A stretch of DNA of 64,000 bases from Gentiana macrophylla (Eukaryota; Streptophyta; Magnoliopsida; Gentianales; Gentianaceae), in the NCBI GenBank assembly GCA_026214975.1, contig CM047815.1, positions 84,712,800 through 84,776,799 of the forward strand, given 5' to 3'. Shown piece after piece: positions 1 to 10,389 of the stretch (the stretch's first letter is position 1; every line of letters starts with the position of its first letter). The position numbers were made by a program, and so were the translations under genes. The notes under the pieces were generated by a model. The model was not told the DNA's origin. It saw only the letters and a program-made list of their open reading frames with translations, and searched no databases.

Positions 1-3000
1 GAACATTGTGTTTCTTGTGGCCTGCTTCAGAGTATCCATCATATTATTTTGCTCATCCTGTGTAAGTGCAGAAGTTACCCAAGGTAGCATAGATTGAAGT
101 ACTTCTGCTCCGGTGGTTCCAATTATTCGTCCCACAATTTTCTCCTGCTCCTCTAGGGTAAAGTGTTCATCAAATAGTGGCCATAGCTCCAGTTCTTCCC
201 TATATATATGTTGCTGCAGGCTGACCCTTATTGATTTGCACATGCCCTGAACCTTCGTCACCAGTTCATTGTATTTTGCTGCAACCGCTTCATCATTGTA
301 GGCACAATCAAAACTTTTTGATTCAACATCCTTGATCTTACCGGCCCCCGTCAAAGCATCATGAAGTCTTGAAAGATCAGATAGCGCACATGATATTTCT
401 GCAAAAAGCTCCTCCTCTTGTTTATGGTCTAGCGTGTACGAGTAACTTACATTGTGCAGGGCTTCTTTTGATTCAAGTGCTGGGAACACTATTGCGTCTT
501 CAGCATTGCTGTGTGCTCGATATAATCCCCATAGAAGACGGAATCTTCCAATAAATTGCTGAAGGAGAGTATCACTACAGTCACTTAACCTACAAGATTC
601 AACATCTAAATATTCCAGATCTTTACGTATTGCTTTATGAAACTTAAAAATGGTATCAATAGGATGGACAGCGCGTTCAAGACCAGAACAGCTATTATCC
701 ACTTCCCAGACGAAAAGGCTGGAATCAAGAGCAGGAGCTGATGTGCCAAAGGAGAGTGACCGCAAGGACTTCGGAGTTGAAACTGTACTCAGTCCATATT
801 GATTGTTATTAACGCCCAACCCTGGAACACAACATGATTGCTCTTGACTTGGAGCATCATCAGAAGAGCTAGACTGAATTCCTTCCATGCAAAGCGTGGG
901 GTGGTTTCGTTTCTCTACTTTTTCCCCTGCATTTGACCCTTTAAGTGCACAAGGACAGGATCCCCTAACACAATCTTCTTCAATGTCATAAAGTCTTTGC
1001 ACAGGGCAGCAACCAGTAACAGTGGAGGACAAACACACACCATTGTCGCGACCTTTGCATGCCCAACCAGAATATAGTGTTACCAAAGCAGCATCAGGTA
1101 CAGGAGCTGGGAAACCACATATGTTCAAGTTAAAAACAAACACTACCAATCCTGCCCCAATCTCCAAGAACTAATGGGATTGAAGATGCAAACCTGCCAA
1201 CTGCATATTCTTGAGAAAATTCCTGGCTTCATCTTCAGTTAATGTTCCTACCAGCCATGGCAAGACACGCTCAATCAACTTCAATGGCATCAAATTGAGG
1301 CTTTGATACAAAAGGTCTCTTTGTCTTTTGAAGGTAAAATGCTTCCTTGCAAGCGGAAGAACCTAGGTGCAAGTGATACAAAGTCAAGTAACTAACTTAA
1401 GCAGACAGAGGACGAGAATATTCTTGATGATCATATTTTTCAGGTCTAGTTCAATAACTTAGTATAGAATGTGTATCGATGCTTCAGATTGCTTCGGTAT
1501 TCAAGTACCTGAGCTTCTTCATTGTGGAAGTGTTGCTTGATACTCTGAAACAATAAATCTGCATGGGTACATAACCTAGTGAAAATGTCAGCAGTTAAAG
1601 CTGAATCGACTCCTGCACTTTGAATTTTTTCAATTAGGCATTGCAACTCCTTAAACTGGCTTTCCTCTTCAACGTGCTCCTGGAAAAAATAGACACTCCC
1701 GTCTACAGCAGGAAATATGACCTTATCCTCAGCCACACTGAAGACACATAATAGGGGAAGAGACAGCAAATTTGTCAGCGAAAAGATACATGACTTTGAA
1801 GTCTCAGTATTTGAAAAAGCAGTAGTCTTCTATGTTGTATAAATCAGGAAACATGCCATTGCATGAACCAATCAAAGCAGATTTTTCAACAGATATAAAG
1901 CATCTACAACAAATTAAATGCCGCAGCATTAGCTATTGCATACTTCCAATTTCATGGAAGAACGCTTCTTTATCTTGGAGCAATCAAAGGAGAAAAGAAA
2001 GGCACAGCAAAAGTAAATAGATATGAAAGATTATCTATATTTTATTTATGGCAACACTAAATTCGACCATAATTTTGGGAGGAATAAGACTACTGACTTC
2101 AATTACAATTACACCAAAACATAAGACCTCAATTATTTATAACTCTAAAACCCCAAAATAGAAATGCCCCAGATAAGCATATCAGAGAATCTAAGATGTA
2201 TTGAATACCTGTGAAAGATGCAAACCTCAGATATAAATTGGACCCTTCCATAGAATGCTGACAAGTCAGAAAAATCCGCCATTGACTCAATCTTCCTAGC
2301 TTGATCAGCTATGTCATTTAATTCTTTTTTGATAGCTCTGTGCCAGTGTAAAATTTCATTTATTGGATGCACGACTCCGAGATCAGCAGCATCATTCAGG
2401 GTCATAGTATATTTCCTTTTAGTAGTCTTTGAAGGAACACATGCACAGCTTTCCTCTGAATTTAGCTGACTCATGTTGTCATCATGTCGGTTCATATTAT
2501 CATCATGAGAATTCAGATAACATTGACTTCGAAGACAGAAATCAGAACATTCAAACATACTGTCTCTACTTTCCATCCATTTGAAAACAACCTTCAATCA
2601 GAGAGAGACAACCATACTTGAGGGGAGAAAAGTAGTAGTGAAAAATCATAAACCTAAGAGTAATATAACCATATAAGCACATTATAGTCCTTCCCAATGG
2701 AAGACAAGAAAAGAACATAATGGACCCAAACAGGTTTCTACCTGCTGAAGGAGCTTCTCCTTTGGAACAATTTTACATAACAACCGACACATATTCTGAT
2801 ACTCATCCCGTGAAATAGATAACGAAAGCCAGGGTAGAAACTTCTTCATCATATCTACAGGAATGCTACACATGAATTGCCAAACCAAGGATGCCTGTTC
2901 TTCAGGCGAAAACTTTTCAATGAGCAGAGGGAAGACCTGACATACAAGAATACTTGACATCAAACACTGAAACAATGGTAGCATTAAGACAAATGCCACC

Positions 3001-5246
3001 TTCAAAAATTTTACTGCACACATTTAGAAAGCCTAATTTCGCTGTCCACGATTAGTACCCAGAGATGTACTGAGATTTCCTCTGTTTTATTAGGCAAATG
3101 TTCAGACAAAATATTACATAAACCTAATAAAAGTGTAGAAACTTAATGAAATGGTTCAAGAATCAAAGGAGGAGTTCATGCTATTATTTCAACTGTCTGA
3201 AAACATGGAAGTTATCAAATTGTGGAGCAAAAAGTTATAAACCTGCTCTTCTTCCTTAGACATATGCTGGCTAAGCGATGTTAGCAGTGCACCTGTACAT
3301 GCTGCTAATTCTCTTGGGAAACTCTCATCACCCATCTCACAAGAATTAAGCAAGTCAAACAAGTGATCAAAAAGATCGCTTTCACCCCTGTGCTCCAAGG
3401 AATATGTTTGAGCTACATTCTTCACTCTTAGGTCAAGTGCATGAAAGATGACCTGAAAAAGATAAAGTATCGTTTAAACTCACTCCCAGAACATCTGTGG
3501 ACCCTTGGCCAAGCAAACTAACATCAAGTCACAATGTTATAAAAGAGACAAGATATGCCCTATGCAGCAGAATATTAACTATGGTTAAGTAATACAATAA
3601 GACTCCTGCGACAAGTAATCACATGCGGAATATATAAACTAAACAGCTGAATTCAAGAAGTCCTGTGATAGGCAAAATAGGTCCAATTATGCCGTAGGCA
3701 CCGAATATCAGTATAACATCATAGAAGTATGACTTAATAACTACATGGAAATCCTGTGATAGCTGTGGGCATCTAGAATTAGATAAAAGAAACTTTCTGT
3801 GTGGATCCCCACTTTCAAGCTATCAATTTCATCGTATTCATTGCTCCTACAATCTTCAAATAGAATTTGATTTTGTCCAACAAATGTCAATTCTTGAATA
3901 TCAACTAAATTAACTTATAAGAACCTCTAAAATGCAAAGTAATGTTGTTGGACGATACATAACCACATAATGACATCTAAAAATAATAACTTGATGATGC
4001 TCAATTAAGCACCACTAATTTAATAGGGCCAAATATAATCCAAGGATGAACTAAAAGAATAAGGACGGCTAAAATTATAGTAGAGGTAGGGTTTTGTGGC
4101 TGAGCCCAAGAATGTATCTCGGATTGCCTACGTATCATGTGTCTTGTCCAGGAATCAAGCCTTACGTAGTTCCTGGAGTTATGTATTTATAGTCATAAAT
4201 CCGCGTTAAGCCCTGAATTATAAAGCGGCGATGTCTATTGACGTTAATAACCCTTATTGGGCCTAGACCCTTTCCCAAATAATCCCATGGATACTGGGCT
4301 TGTGAAGTTGGGCCGGACTTCCGGTCTCGACTTGAAAATCTCCGACATGGGTGTTCGAGATAGACACTTGTATAACTCTTTTGGCTGTTGTGTCCTCATC
4401 GACACACTTGTCCGGTTCGACCCACGGTGATTGTTGTAGGCTTGGATTCTCTAAAACGCCAGCTGGACCGATCAGATAATTCCACACGGAGGGGTGAAAT
4501 CCCGTATCGTCATAACTTATCTAGCATATTGTGGTAATTTATCCTATATTTAGCAGATTACAGAATTAGTGATGACTTTCAACTGAGAATATCACTTTGT
4601 ATAAAGTAACATTCTTTTAAGGCATCATAACTCCTTGAAGGTCCCCATTTCCACATGTAACATGGTGGACTAAAACTCCTACCACGATTCAGATACATAA
4701 TAAGAGCAAACCGACAGCAAGAATTTATGCACGCAATTGAATAGCAAATTCAGTATGGATAACACAAGCAAACAACTAAACCAGCATAATCAAAATAAGA
4801 CTGAATGCGCATGTGACTTAGTATAAGCACAACCTCCACCAATTCTAGTAATTGGAAAAAGAAAATGCCGTAACATGCTAAGTACAAGTGAATTACGCAG
4901 CTAAAAACAGTTGAAAGAACAGAAAGCTAACCTCGTCTTCAGCATTAGAGTGGTGTTTGTACATTAGTCTCAGAAAACGATACCGCTCCGCCAGCGGTTT
5001 AATGTCAGCTAGTTGACCGGTAGCAAACTCCAAAGCCGAGCGGTAAAGAGATTTGAGCTCCGACCTAATTGCTCTGTGAAAAAACAAAAGCAACAAAATC
5101 GGTGCGTTCTGCTCTGCAACGCATCCTTTTCCTGATGAAGACTTGGACTCCGTCGCCGTAGCATTATTCAACGTTCCACTTAGCAACACCGCCACTCCTC
5201 CTCCTCTTCCTTCACCTCCTCCTCCTTCCTTCCCCTCCGTCGCCAT
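1..5246 (-). CDS. BTS: BRUTUS-type hemerythrin/RING E3 ubiquitin ligase, 3' part outside window
   Basis: Seven exons fit GT/AG rules with consistent phase: complement(<1-1106, 1194-1362, 1509-1737, 2209-2591, 2742-2936, 3243-3452, 4932-5246), giving 869 codons before the window edge. In known BTS proteins (about 1250 residues) three N-terminal hemerythrin (HHE) domains bind iron, and C-terminal CHY/CTCHY zinc fingers plus a RING ubiquitinate transcription factors of the iron-deficiency response. Visible here are HHE1 (about 45-190, with FFHRAI and KHHSNAEDE), HHE2 (about 315-450, with [10 protein letters not shown] and IFHSVAEDK) and HHE3 (from about 648, with [15 protein letters not shown] and [17 protein letters not shown]). 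Linker motifs include [24 protein letters not shown] and [15 protein letters not shown]. The zinc fingers and RING lie beyond position 1. The ATG at 5246 gives the usual Ala/Gly/Ser-rich start. Oddities are IFHAL in HHE1 where BTS usually has IFPAL, and a duplicated HDDNM in exon 4. No stop or frameshift was seen, so it is probably functional. Confidence 0.95.
4080..4520. repeat. GC-richer island in BTS intron 1, probable retroelement remnant
   Basis: This stretch of the large first intron is clearly less AT-rich than its surroundings and has no coding potential that fits BTS. It contains phrases such as GGATTGCCTACGTATC and GGAATCAAGCC followed by ACGTAGTTC. I recall these from dispersed LTR-type repeats in dicot introns. 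No terminal repeats or target duplication could be fixed, so the class is uncertain. Confidence 0.3.
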
Positions 5247-5924
5247 TCCCAGTCTCTCTTCACAATACCTAGCTACTCAAAATTCAGTTACACTACACAA
5301 CACATACAGCAATTCCCTCCGTATACACAGCTCAAGGCAGGTGAGCCTAAAGATATGTCCCTATGAATAATTATGAACCAAATGATGAAGAAGAAAAAAA
5401 CAAAGGATTTCAATTCAATATACAAATGTAAACAGTGTTGTTGAAAAGAAAAATGAAAAATTGCGATCAACTTCCAGAAGGAGATGAATTGGTGTTTTTA
5501 ACCATTCCCTCTGTCTGAGTTTCTATGTATTGTCTGTATCCATATTGTGGGGCTGAATATATATATATATATATGTATGTGGCTTTGTTACATGTGGAGG
5601 GTGTACGGATCCGGTGGAAATAGTAAATGGTTATCATAAATGATTTTTTTTTTTTTTTTTGGTTTTTGAAAATTGATAAATTCATTTAAATTTCTACTAT
5701 ATATTAATCCAATATATATATATATATATCCGTAATACCTCACAACTTGGGTCTGATGACGCTATTTGAGGCATAATGGATCTAGTAACTATTTAGACAC
5801 ATCGTCATTGCGTGACCTAAAATGATTAATCCGAATTACCAAATCCATTATATCTCTAGCTTATATCTTAGTTATAAAAATATACAAAGAGTAGTTGAAA
5901 ATATCCACTTTCACAGACAAATAA
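5247..5924. other. BTS upstream region with AT microsatellites
   Basis: This is the presumed 5' flank or promoter of the BTS gene, which reads leftward. It contains alternating AT runs at 5557-5574 and 5712-5729 and a poly-T tract near 5643-5660. No clear TATA box or other gene could be assigned. Short reading frames here are low-complexity. Confidence 0.5.
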
Positions 5925-6380
5925 CTTGATCTTGCTCAGTTTGCCGACTATGTAATCACGAAGAAGAAACAATTCTTCATGCTATGAAAGATTGTTGGTG
6001 GCCAAGAATGATATGGCAACAAGTGTTGTCAAGAGAGGGATGAACCGACTTTTCAGCTATTGACAAACCAAAAGATTGATTTCAGCGTTCTCTGTTACTT
6101 GATACGTGTATATGGTAACTTTTAAAAATACTTGTTCAAACAACTTTGTTATGGTATTTGGAACTGGCGGAACAAAGTCTTTCATGGCATTCGTAGAGAT
6201 TGCCTTTCATCTCATATACTTCTTTCTAAGGCGGTTAAACGTTCGAAAGAGCTTATATTAGTCTGGGGTGTCACGGTCTAACAAATGTTGTAATTCAAAG
6301 TTGCTTTTTTTTCTTTGTTCTTGTAACACGTCATCTCCGGATGTATATCGATAAAAATCTCTTTTAGAAGAAAAAAAAGG
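5925..6380 (+). mobile_element. 5'-truncated LINE (non-LTR retrotransposon) 3' end
   Basis: From 5942 the translation reads CRLCNHEEETILHAMKDCWW, the zinc-binding segment that follows plant L1-type reverse transcriptases (C-x2-C-x7-H-x4-C spacing). It is followed by a stop near 6042. In another stretch VWNWRNKVFHG and KAVKRSKELILVWGV read up to a stop near 6283, matching the usual C-terminal end of plant LINE ORF2. About 90 bases of 3' UTR follow, ending in an A-rich tract near 6369-6378. The fragment is 5'-truncated and carries stops and a frameshift, so it is dead. Confidence 0.75.
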
Positions 6381-6582
6381 TAGTTTACATATGTAAATTT
6401 ATGTCAAAATTACGCATTTCATCTATGCATGATATGACATGTTAAATACTCTTTGCGTTATAAATAATTTAAATCCAACCTATATATACTATTTCAATAA
6501 GCATAGTTTTGTACTTCTACTACAATTATAATTTGATTACTAAAGAGTGAGATAAAAAAAAAAGGGAATATATTTTCACACA

Positions 6583-6920
6583 GCAAATTATTCTGACTCA
6601 ATACGACTCAGAAAACAATGATTATTCTGATTCAACTTGAGTCAGATTATTTAATGTTTTCCATACCCAATACCAGTCAGGAAGACTTCTGGCTCTAGAC
6701 CAAATGAGGGGGCTTAACATTCTGTCTGAAATTCGATCAGAATCAACGTGTTTGCAAATTTTTCCGACCCAATTTGAGTCAAAGCGATGATTATTCTGAT
6801 TTAATTCGAGTCAGAATTTTGAATGTTTTCCATACCCGATACCGGTCAGAAAGACTTTCTGACTAAAAGTGAGTCAAGAATACTTTTAACATTCTGTTTG
6901 AAATTTGGTCAGAATCAACG
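6583..6920. repeat. Diverged 169-bp tandem duplication with foldback potential
   Basis: Two adjacent copies (about 6583-6751 and 6752-6920) share blocks such as GATTATTCTGATT, GTTTTCCATACCC and GGTCAGAATCAACG at a constant offset of 169. Each copy carries inverted TCTGACTCAA / TTGAGTCAGA-type words that could form a stem. There is no coding content. Flanks at 6381-6582 and 6921-7544 are AT-rich and otherwise featureless. Confidence 0.75.
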
Positions 6921-7544
6921 AGTGCAAATAAAACATAAATTTGAAAGGTAAAAGTGAAAAGAAAAAAAATCTATGTGTTAAAACTTTTAATTGTGTGAAT
7001 AGACATTCTCATTAAAAAAAAAAGATTGTGATACAATTATGATATAAAAAGTTACATGTGTAGCATCTTCACATTGAATATGGCCGGCGCTAGATTTGTA
7101 TTTTTCATCTGTTGGATGGTACCTATCACGTTTCCTATCAGTTTCTATAAAAAAATTTAACACTTTGACTAGTTTATTTCATTTTTCTTAAAAATTTGGA
7201 AGGATAATACATTGACTTTTTTTTTTTTTTTAGGGAATATATAATACATTGACTTGGATAATATATCTAACATTTAATTAGTTACACCGTATTCTTCCTA
7301 ATTATAAAAAATCACCATATTACCATGATATTTTTTTAGTACTCTTATCGTGAGTAAAAGTTATAGTATGCAGTTATTGTATCACGCCTTTCTTTTAAGT
7401 TAAATTATACTACCAAAAATGTGCTTTATCATATACAAGTTTTTTTTTTTTTTCGCCTAAACGAAATTACTGTATCTCAAATGCATATGGTAGGACTCGA
7501 AAGTCTTGAGAATCGATTATATGTATTTCCTGCACTCCTGGTGC

Positions 7545-7990
7545 GATATCGTTAAATGAGTCATAAATGTCACATCAATCCTAACACGAAGCCGCTCGAT
7601 TACCGGCAGTGCAAAAAATTAACGTGGTCGAGTTGATAAGACTTTTATGTCTCACTTATATAAAGGTGGCGTTCACTTACTTTCTGACGCGTGGACTTTA
7701 CATTCCCCTATAAGGGGTCGACGTCTCGCCAGACGGCCAAGATCTGTTTGAGATCGTCCTCTACCATAGAATTAAAGGCCATCCTTACACCGCTTTCAGA
7801 TATGGTGTAAGCGCATAGTTCCGTCGATAATCGGCTCGATACTATTCTCAGAACGCCACCGCACTTCGGCTCAGTATTCTTAAATGAATCGTAAATGTCC
7901 GGTCAATCGCTTATACATCCGTCATCGCTTTTTGTCAAAAAATTGCTTAGAGTTAATGAAGCATTTATGTCTCACACTTATATGGTTAAT
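7545..7990. repeat. Dispersed repeat family, copy A
   Basis: This block shares a collinear order of words with 34985-35345. The shared words include TTATGTCTCACACTTATAT, GACTTTACATTC, CTTATAAGGGG-like, CGACG-CTCGCCAG and TCAGAACGCC. Two related sub-blocks sit about 331 bp apart inside the copy (GTTAAATGAGTCATAAATG at 7552 and CTTAAATGAATCGTAAATG at 7882). It is less AT-rich than its flanks and has no open reading frame of note. It may be an LTR or a non-autonomous element, but no ends or target duplication were found. Confidence 0.6.
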
Positions 7991-8397
7991 ATATGCATGT
8001 CGGGCGTTTTTTTAGATAAGAATTTCGATATCCTAATCGTGTCATTACATCGGCTTAACCTTCGAGGTAAGTTTTATTGGCAATAATTTAACATATTTAA
8101 TTATCTAATTTGAGAGACAAGGAACGAATAATCTGGAGTATACCATATTATTCGATTTATTTGATTATACCAGGATTTTTTTTCGTAAATATAGCAGCAA
8201 TTCCGTAAATGGACCAAAATAATGCTTACGGCTTTCCCACTCCAAGAAACTTGGAAACCGAACCTTTTACTTTATTTGCCATTAAATTTTGTTTCTATAT
8301 ATAAATAAGGAGGAATGAGGAAGAAGGATATAAATATTTCATTTGAGTAGAATGACAGTTTTTTGAAACTTTTGCATAAAGGACAAAACCATTTATC

Positions 8398-8545
8398 CAC
8401 TGTCGAAATTCACTTTTGTTCGAAATTCACAGTCGAAATTCACTAATTTTCAAAATTCACTGTCGAAAGTCACTGATTTTCAGGATTCACTGTCGAAATT
8501 CACTAATTTCGGGATTCACTTTATATTCATTGATTTTCTGATTCA
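8398..8545. repeat. Minisatellite of the GTCGAAATTCACT type
   Basis: About five imperfect units of roughly 30-36 bp are built on CTGTCGAAATTCACTAATTTTC. They vary between AAATTCACT, AAGTCACT and GGATTCACT. The array is noncoding. The rest of 7991-9305 is AT-rich with no gene or RNA that I can recognise. Confidence 0.65.
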
Positions 8546-9305
8546 TTGCTTGTCATTCTTCCATTATAAAAATTATGCAATTGTTATCCTCCCTATAAAA
8601 AATATGTGTAAATTGCTCATTCTTAAAAATATTCCAGATTATTGTCATTATCCCTAATTATCCTCATAAATAAAGGCAGTAACATTATTGTCTCGGTAAT
8701 GCCAAAAATTATGATGCAGACTCTTTATTATAACGGATCGTCGAATTAAACGCGTGTAATCTCGAATCGGCCTGCATTACAATAGGAAGTTTTTAAAGCA
8801 GAATTAACCGACAATGCCAGCATAATTACGTGATAAAAAAACATAACTAAAATCCAAATAATTACTCTGACATAAAAATATGTTTTGATAACTTCAGTAC
8901 CTAAACAAGTATCATAAATAGATAGCAACATAAAGCACATACATATACTACACGCCTCATGGAATATATGTCACTTTACATCTTCTTGCTTGTCGCATAA
9001 TATAAATTATTTTAGATTACTAATGAAACATTTATTATTATTTTTTATGTTACCCCTTAATTTATCAATAATCTAACTAATTTGCATTACTTTTTAACTA
9101 TTGAATTAATGATACTTAGGGGATATTTTAGTTATTTCTCCTTAAAACCTATGGTATTCAACTACTTTCTTAATTTGTGTCAAAAACACTCATAATTAAT
9201 GCTTTATACCTTGGGATGAAAGTAGTACTTGACTACATGTTCCCTAAATCAAATCTACATGCCATAAAAATTTAATGTTGTTTCTGATACGAAAATAATC
9301 CTTAA

Positions 9306-9633
9306 GGCCCCGTTTGGATTGAAAGAATTAGATAGAAAGGAAAATGAAAAATAGTGACAGAAAAGAAAGGAGAGGTGAAGGAGGGATTGTGAATTCTATT
9401 TTGGGTGTTTGGATAGTTTTAAATAGAAAGGAAAAGAGATACGGATATTGTCAATTAAATTTTATTAAAAATGAAGGGTTTCCTTCCGTTTCTGGAAGAA
9501 TGTTATCTCTCCTTCTCTGGCCCTTGCTCTCCTTTCCTTTCTTTCATGCTAAAATATACCAAACACCTAAATTTATAGCTTTCCAAATCATGACATTTCT
9601 TTTCCATTCAATACTTCCCATCCAAACATAGCC
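9306..9633. mobile_element. Tourist-like MITE (PIF/Harbinger type), 328 bp
   Basis: The left end GGCCCCGTTTGGATTG and the inverted right end GGCTATGTTTGGATGG match at 12 of 16 positions. The element is flanked by TAA on both sides (9303-9305 and 9634-9636), the 3-bp TWA target duplication typical of PIF/Harbinger elements. The interior is A/G-rich on the left and T/C-rich on the right, giving extended self-complementarity. No transposase is present. A 95-codon reading frame across it is incidental. Confidence 0.8.
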
Positions 9634-9639
9634 TAAAGC

Positions 9640-10326
9640 TTTCGAGTATGAGATATGAAATCGGTAAAAAGGAGGTTGGAACTTGAGAATCTCCTATAAA
9701 ACACATATACTACGATAAAAATTCACAAAAAGTGATGCTATATATAAGATTAAAAACTAGGCTTAATACGAAGGAAATTAATTTGTTTTATGTTTTATGT
9801 TTTATGTTATATACAGAAAGAGATATATAATATTGATAATTTAGGTCAAAGGCTAAAATTTCCGCGAAGTTTCTTGCCCACGGTATAATGAAAAATTCAT
9901 GTGAAGGTTAGTAATTTACTTAATTATTTTGTATATTATTAAGAGTATATATATAATATATTGAAAATGTCGGTGAAGGTACATTTCCCTCTATGTAGGT
10001 AAGGCTGAATGAGAGATGGAGTCAATAATCTCCTTTCAAAACCAGTAGTTTTAGTTCCCACGGTATTGTATAACGAAACACATGCGAAGACGATTTATTT
10101 TGTTAAATGAGAGATTACGACATAATTATAATTTTAAAGATTGAGAGGGAGAAATAAGAAGGGCACACATTAAGCTTGTGGTAAGAGCGTGGAATTGATG
10201 GGTTTACCTAATCGACTCACGCCTTCACCAATCTAACACGTACATTCCTCATGTCCCTTGAAAAAAAAAAAAATTTAATTAGGAAGCAACGTACAAGTCC
10301 TTGAAGTAATATAGAAACTAAAGAAA
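9640..10326. other. AT-rich intergenic stretch
   Basis: No gene was seen. A segment at about 10168-10272 ends in an A-rich tract after a TGGTAAGAGCGTGG word that loosely resembles a tRNA A box. The B box was not convincing, so it is not called as a SINE. Confidence 0.4.
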
Positions 10327-10386
10327 TAGGGTAGGGGTAGGGGTAGGGGTAGGGGTAAGGGGTAAGGGTAAGGGTAGGGTAGGGTC
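10327..10386. repeat. Interstitial telomere-like G-rich repeat
   Basis: About ten units of GGGGTA, GGGTAA and GGGTA occur in tandem on the plus strand. This is close to, but not the same as, the plant telomere unit TTTAGGG. It is isolated in AT-rich DNA and has no adjacent subtelomeric gene family. It could form a G-quadruplex on the plus strand. Confidence 0.8.
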
Positions 10387-10389
10387 GGT

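Noticed and set aside
2145..2230. Exon 4 of BTS ending at 2226 (GAG/GTTTGC)
   Set aside because: The donor at 2209 (CACAG/GTATTC) keeps phase with the next exon and gives the conserved EVCIFHSVAEDK, so it is preferred.
10168..10272. Possible tRNA-derived SINE ending in an A-run
   Set aside because: The A-box-like word is imperfect and no B box (GGTTCGAxxCC) was found. No target duplication was seen.
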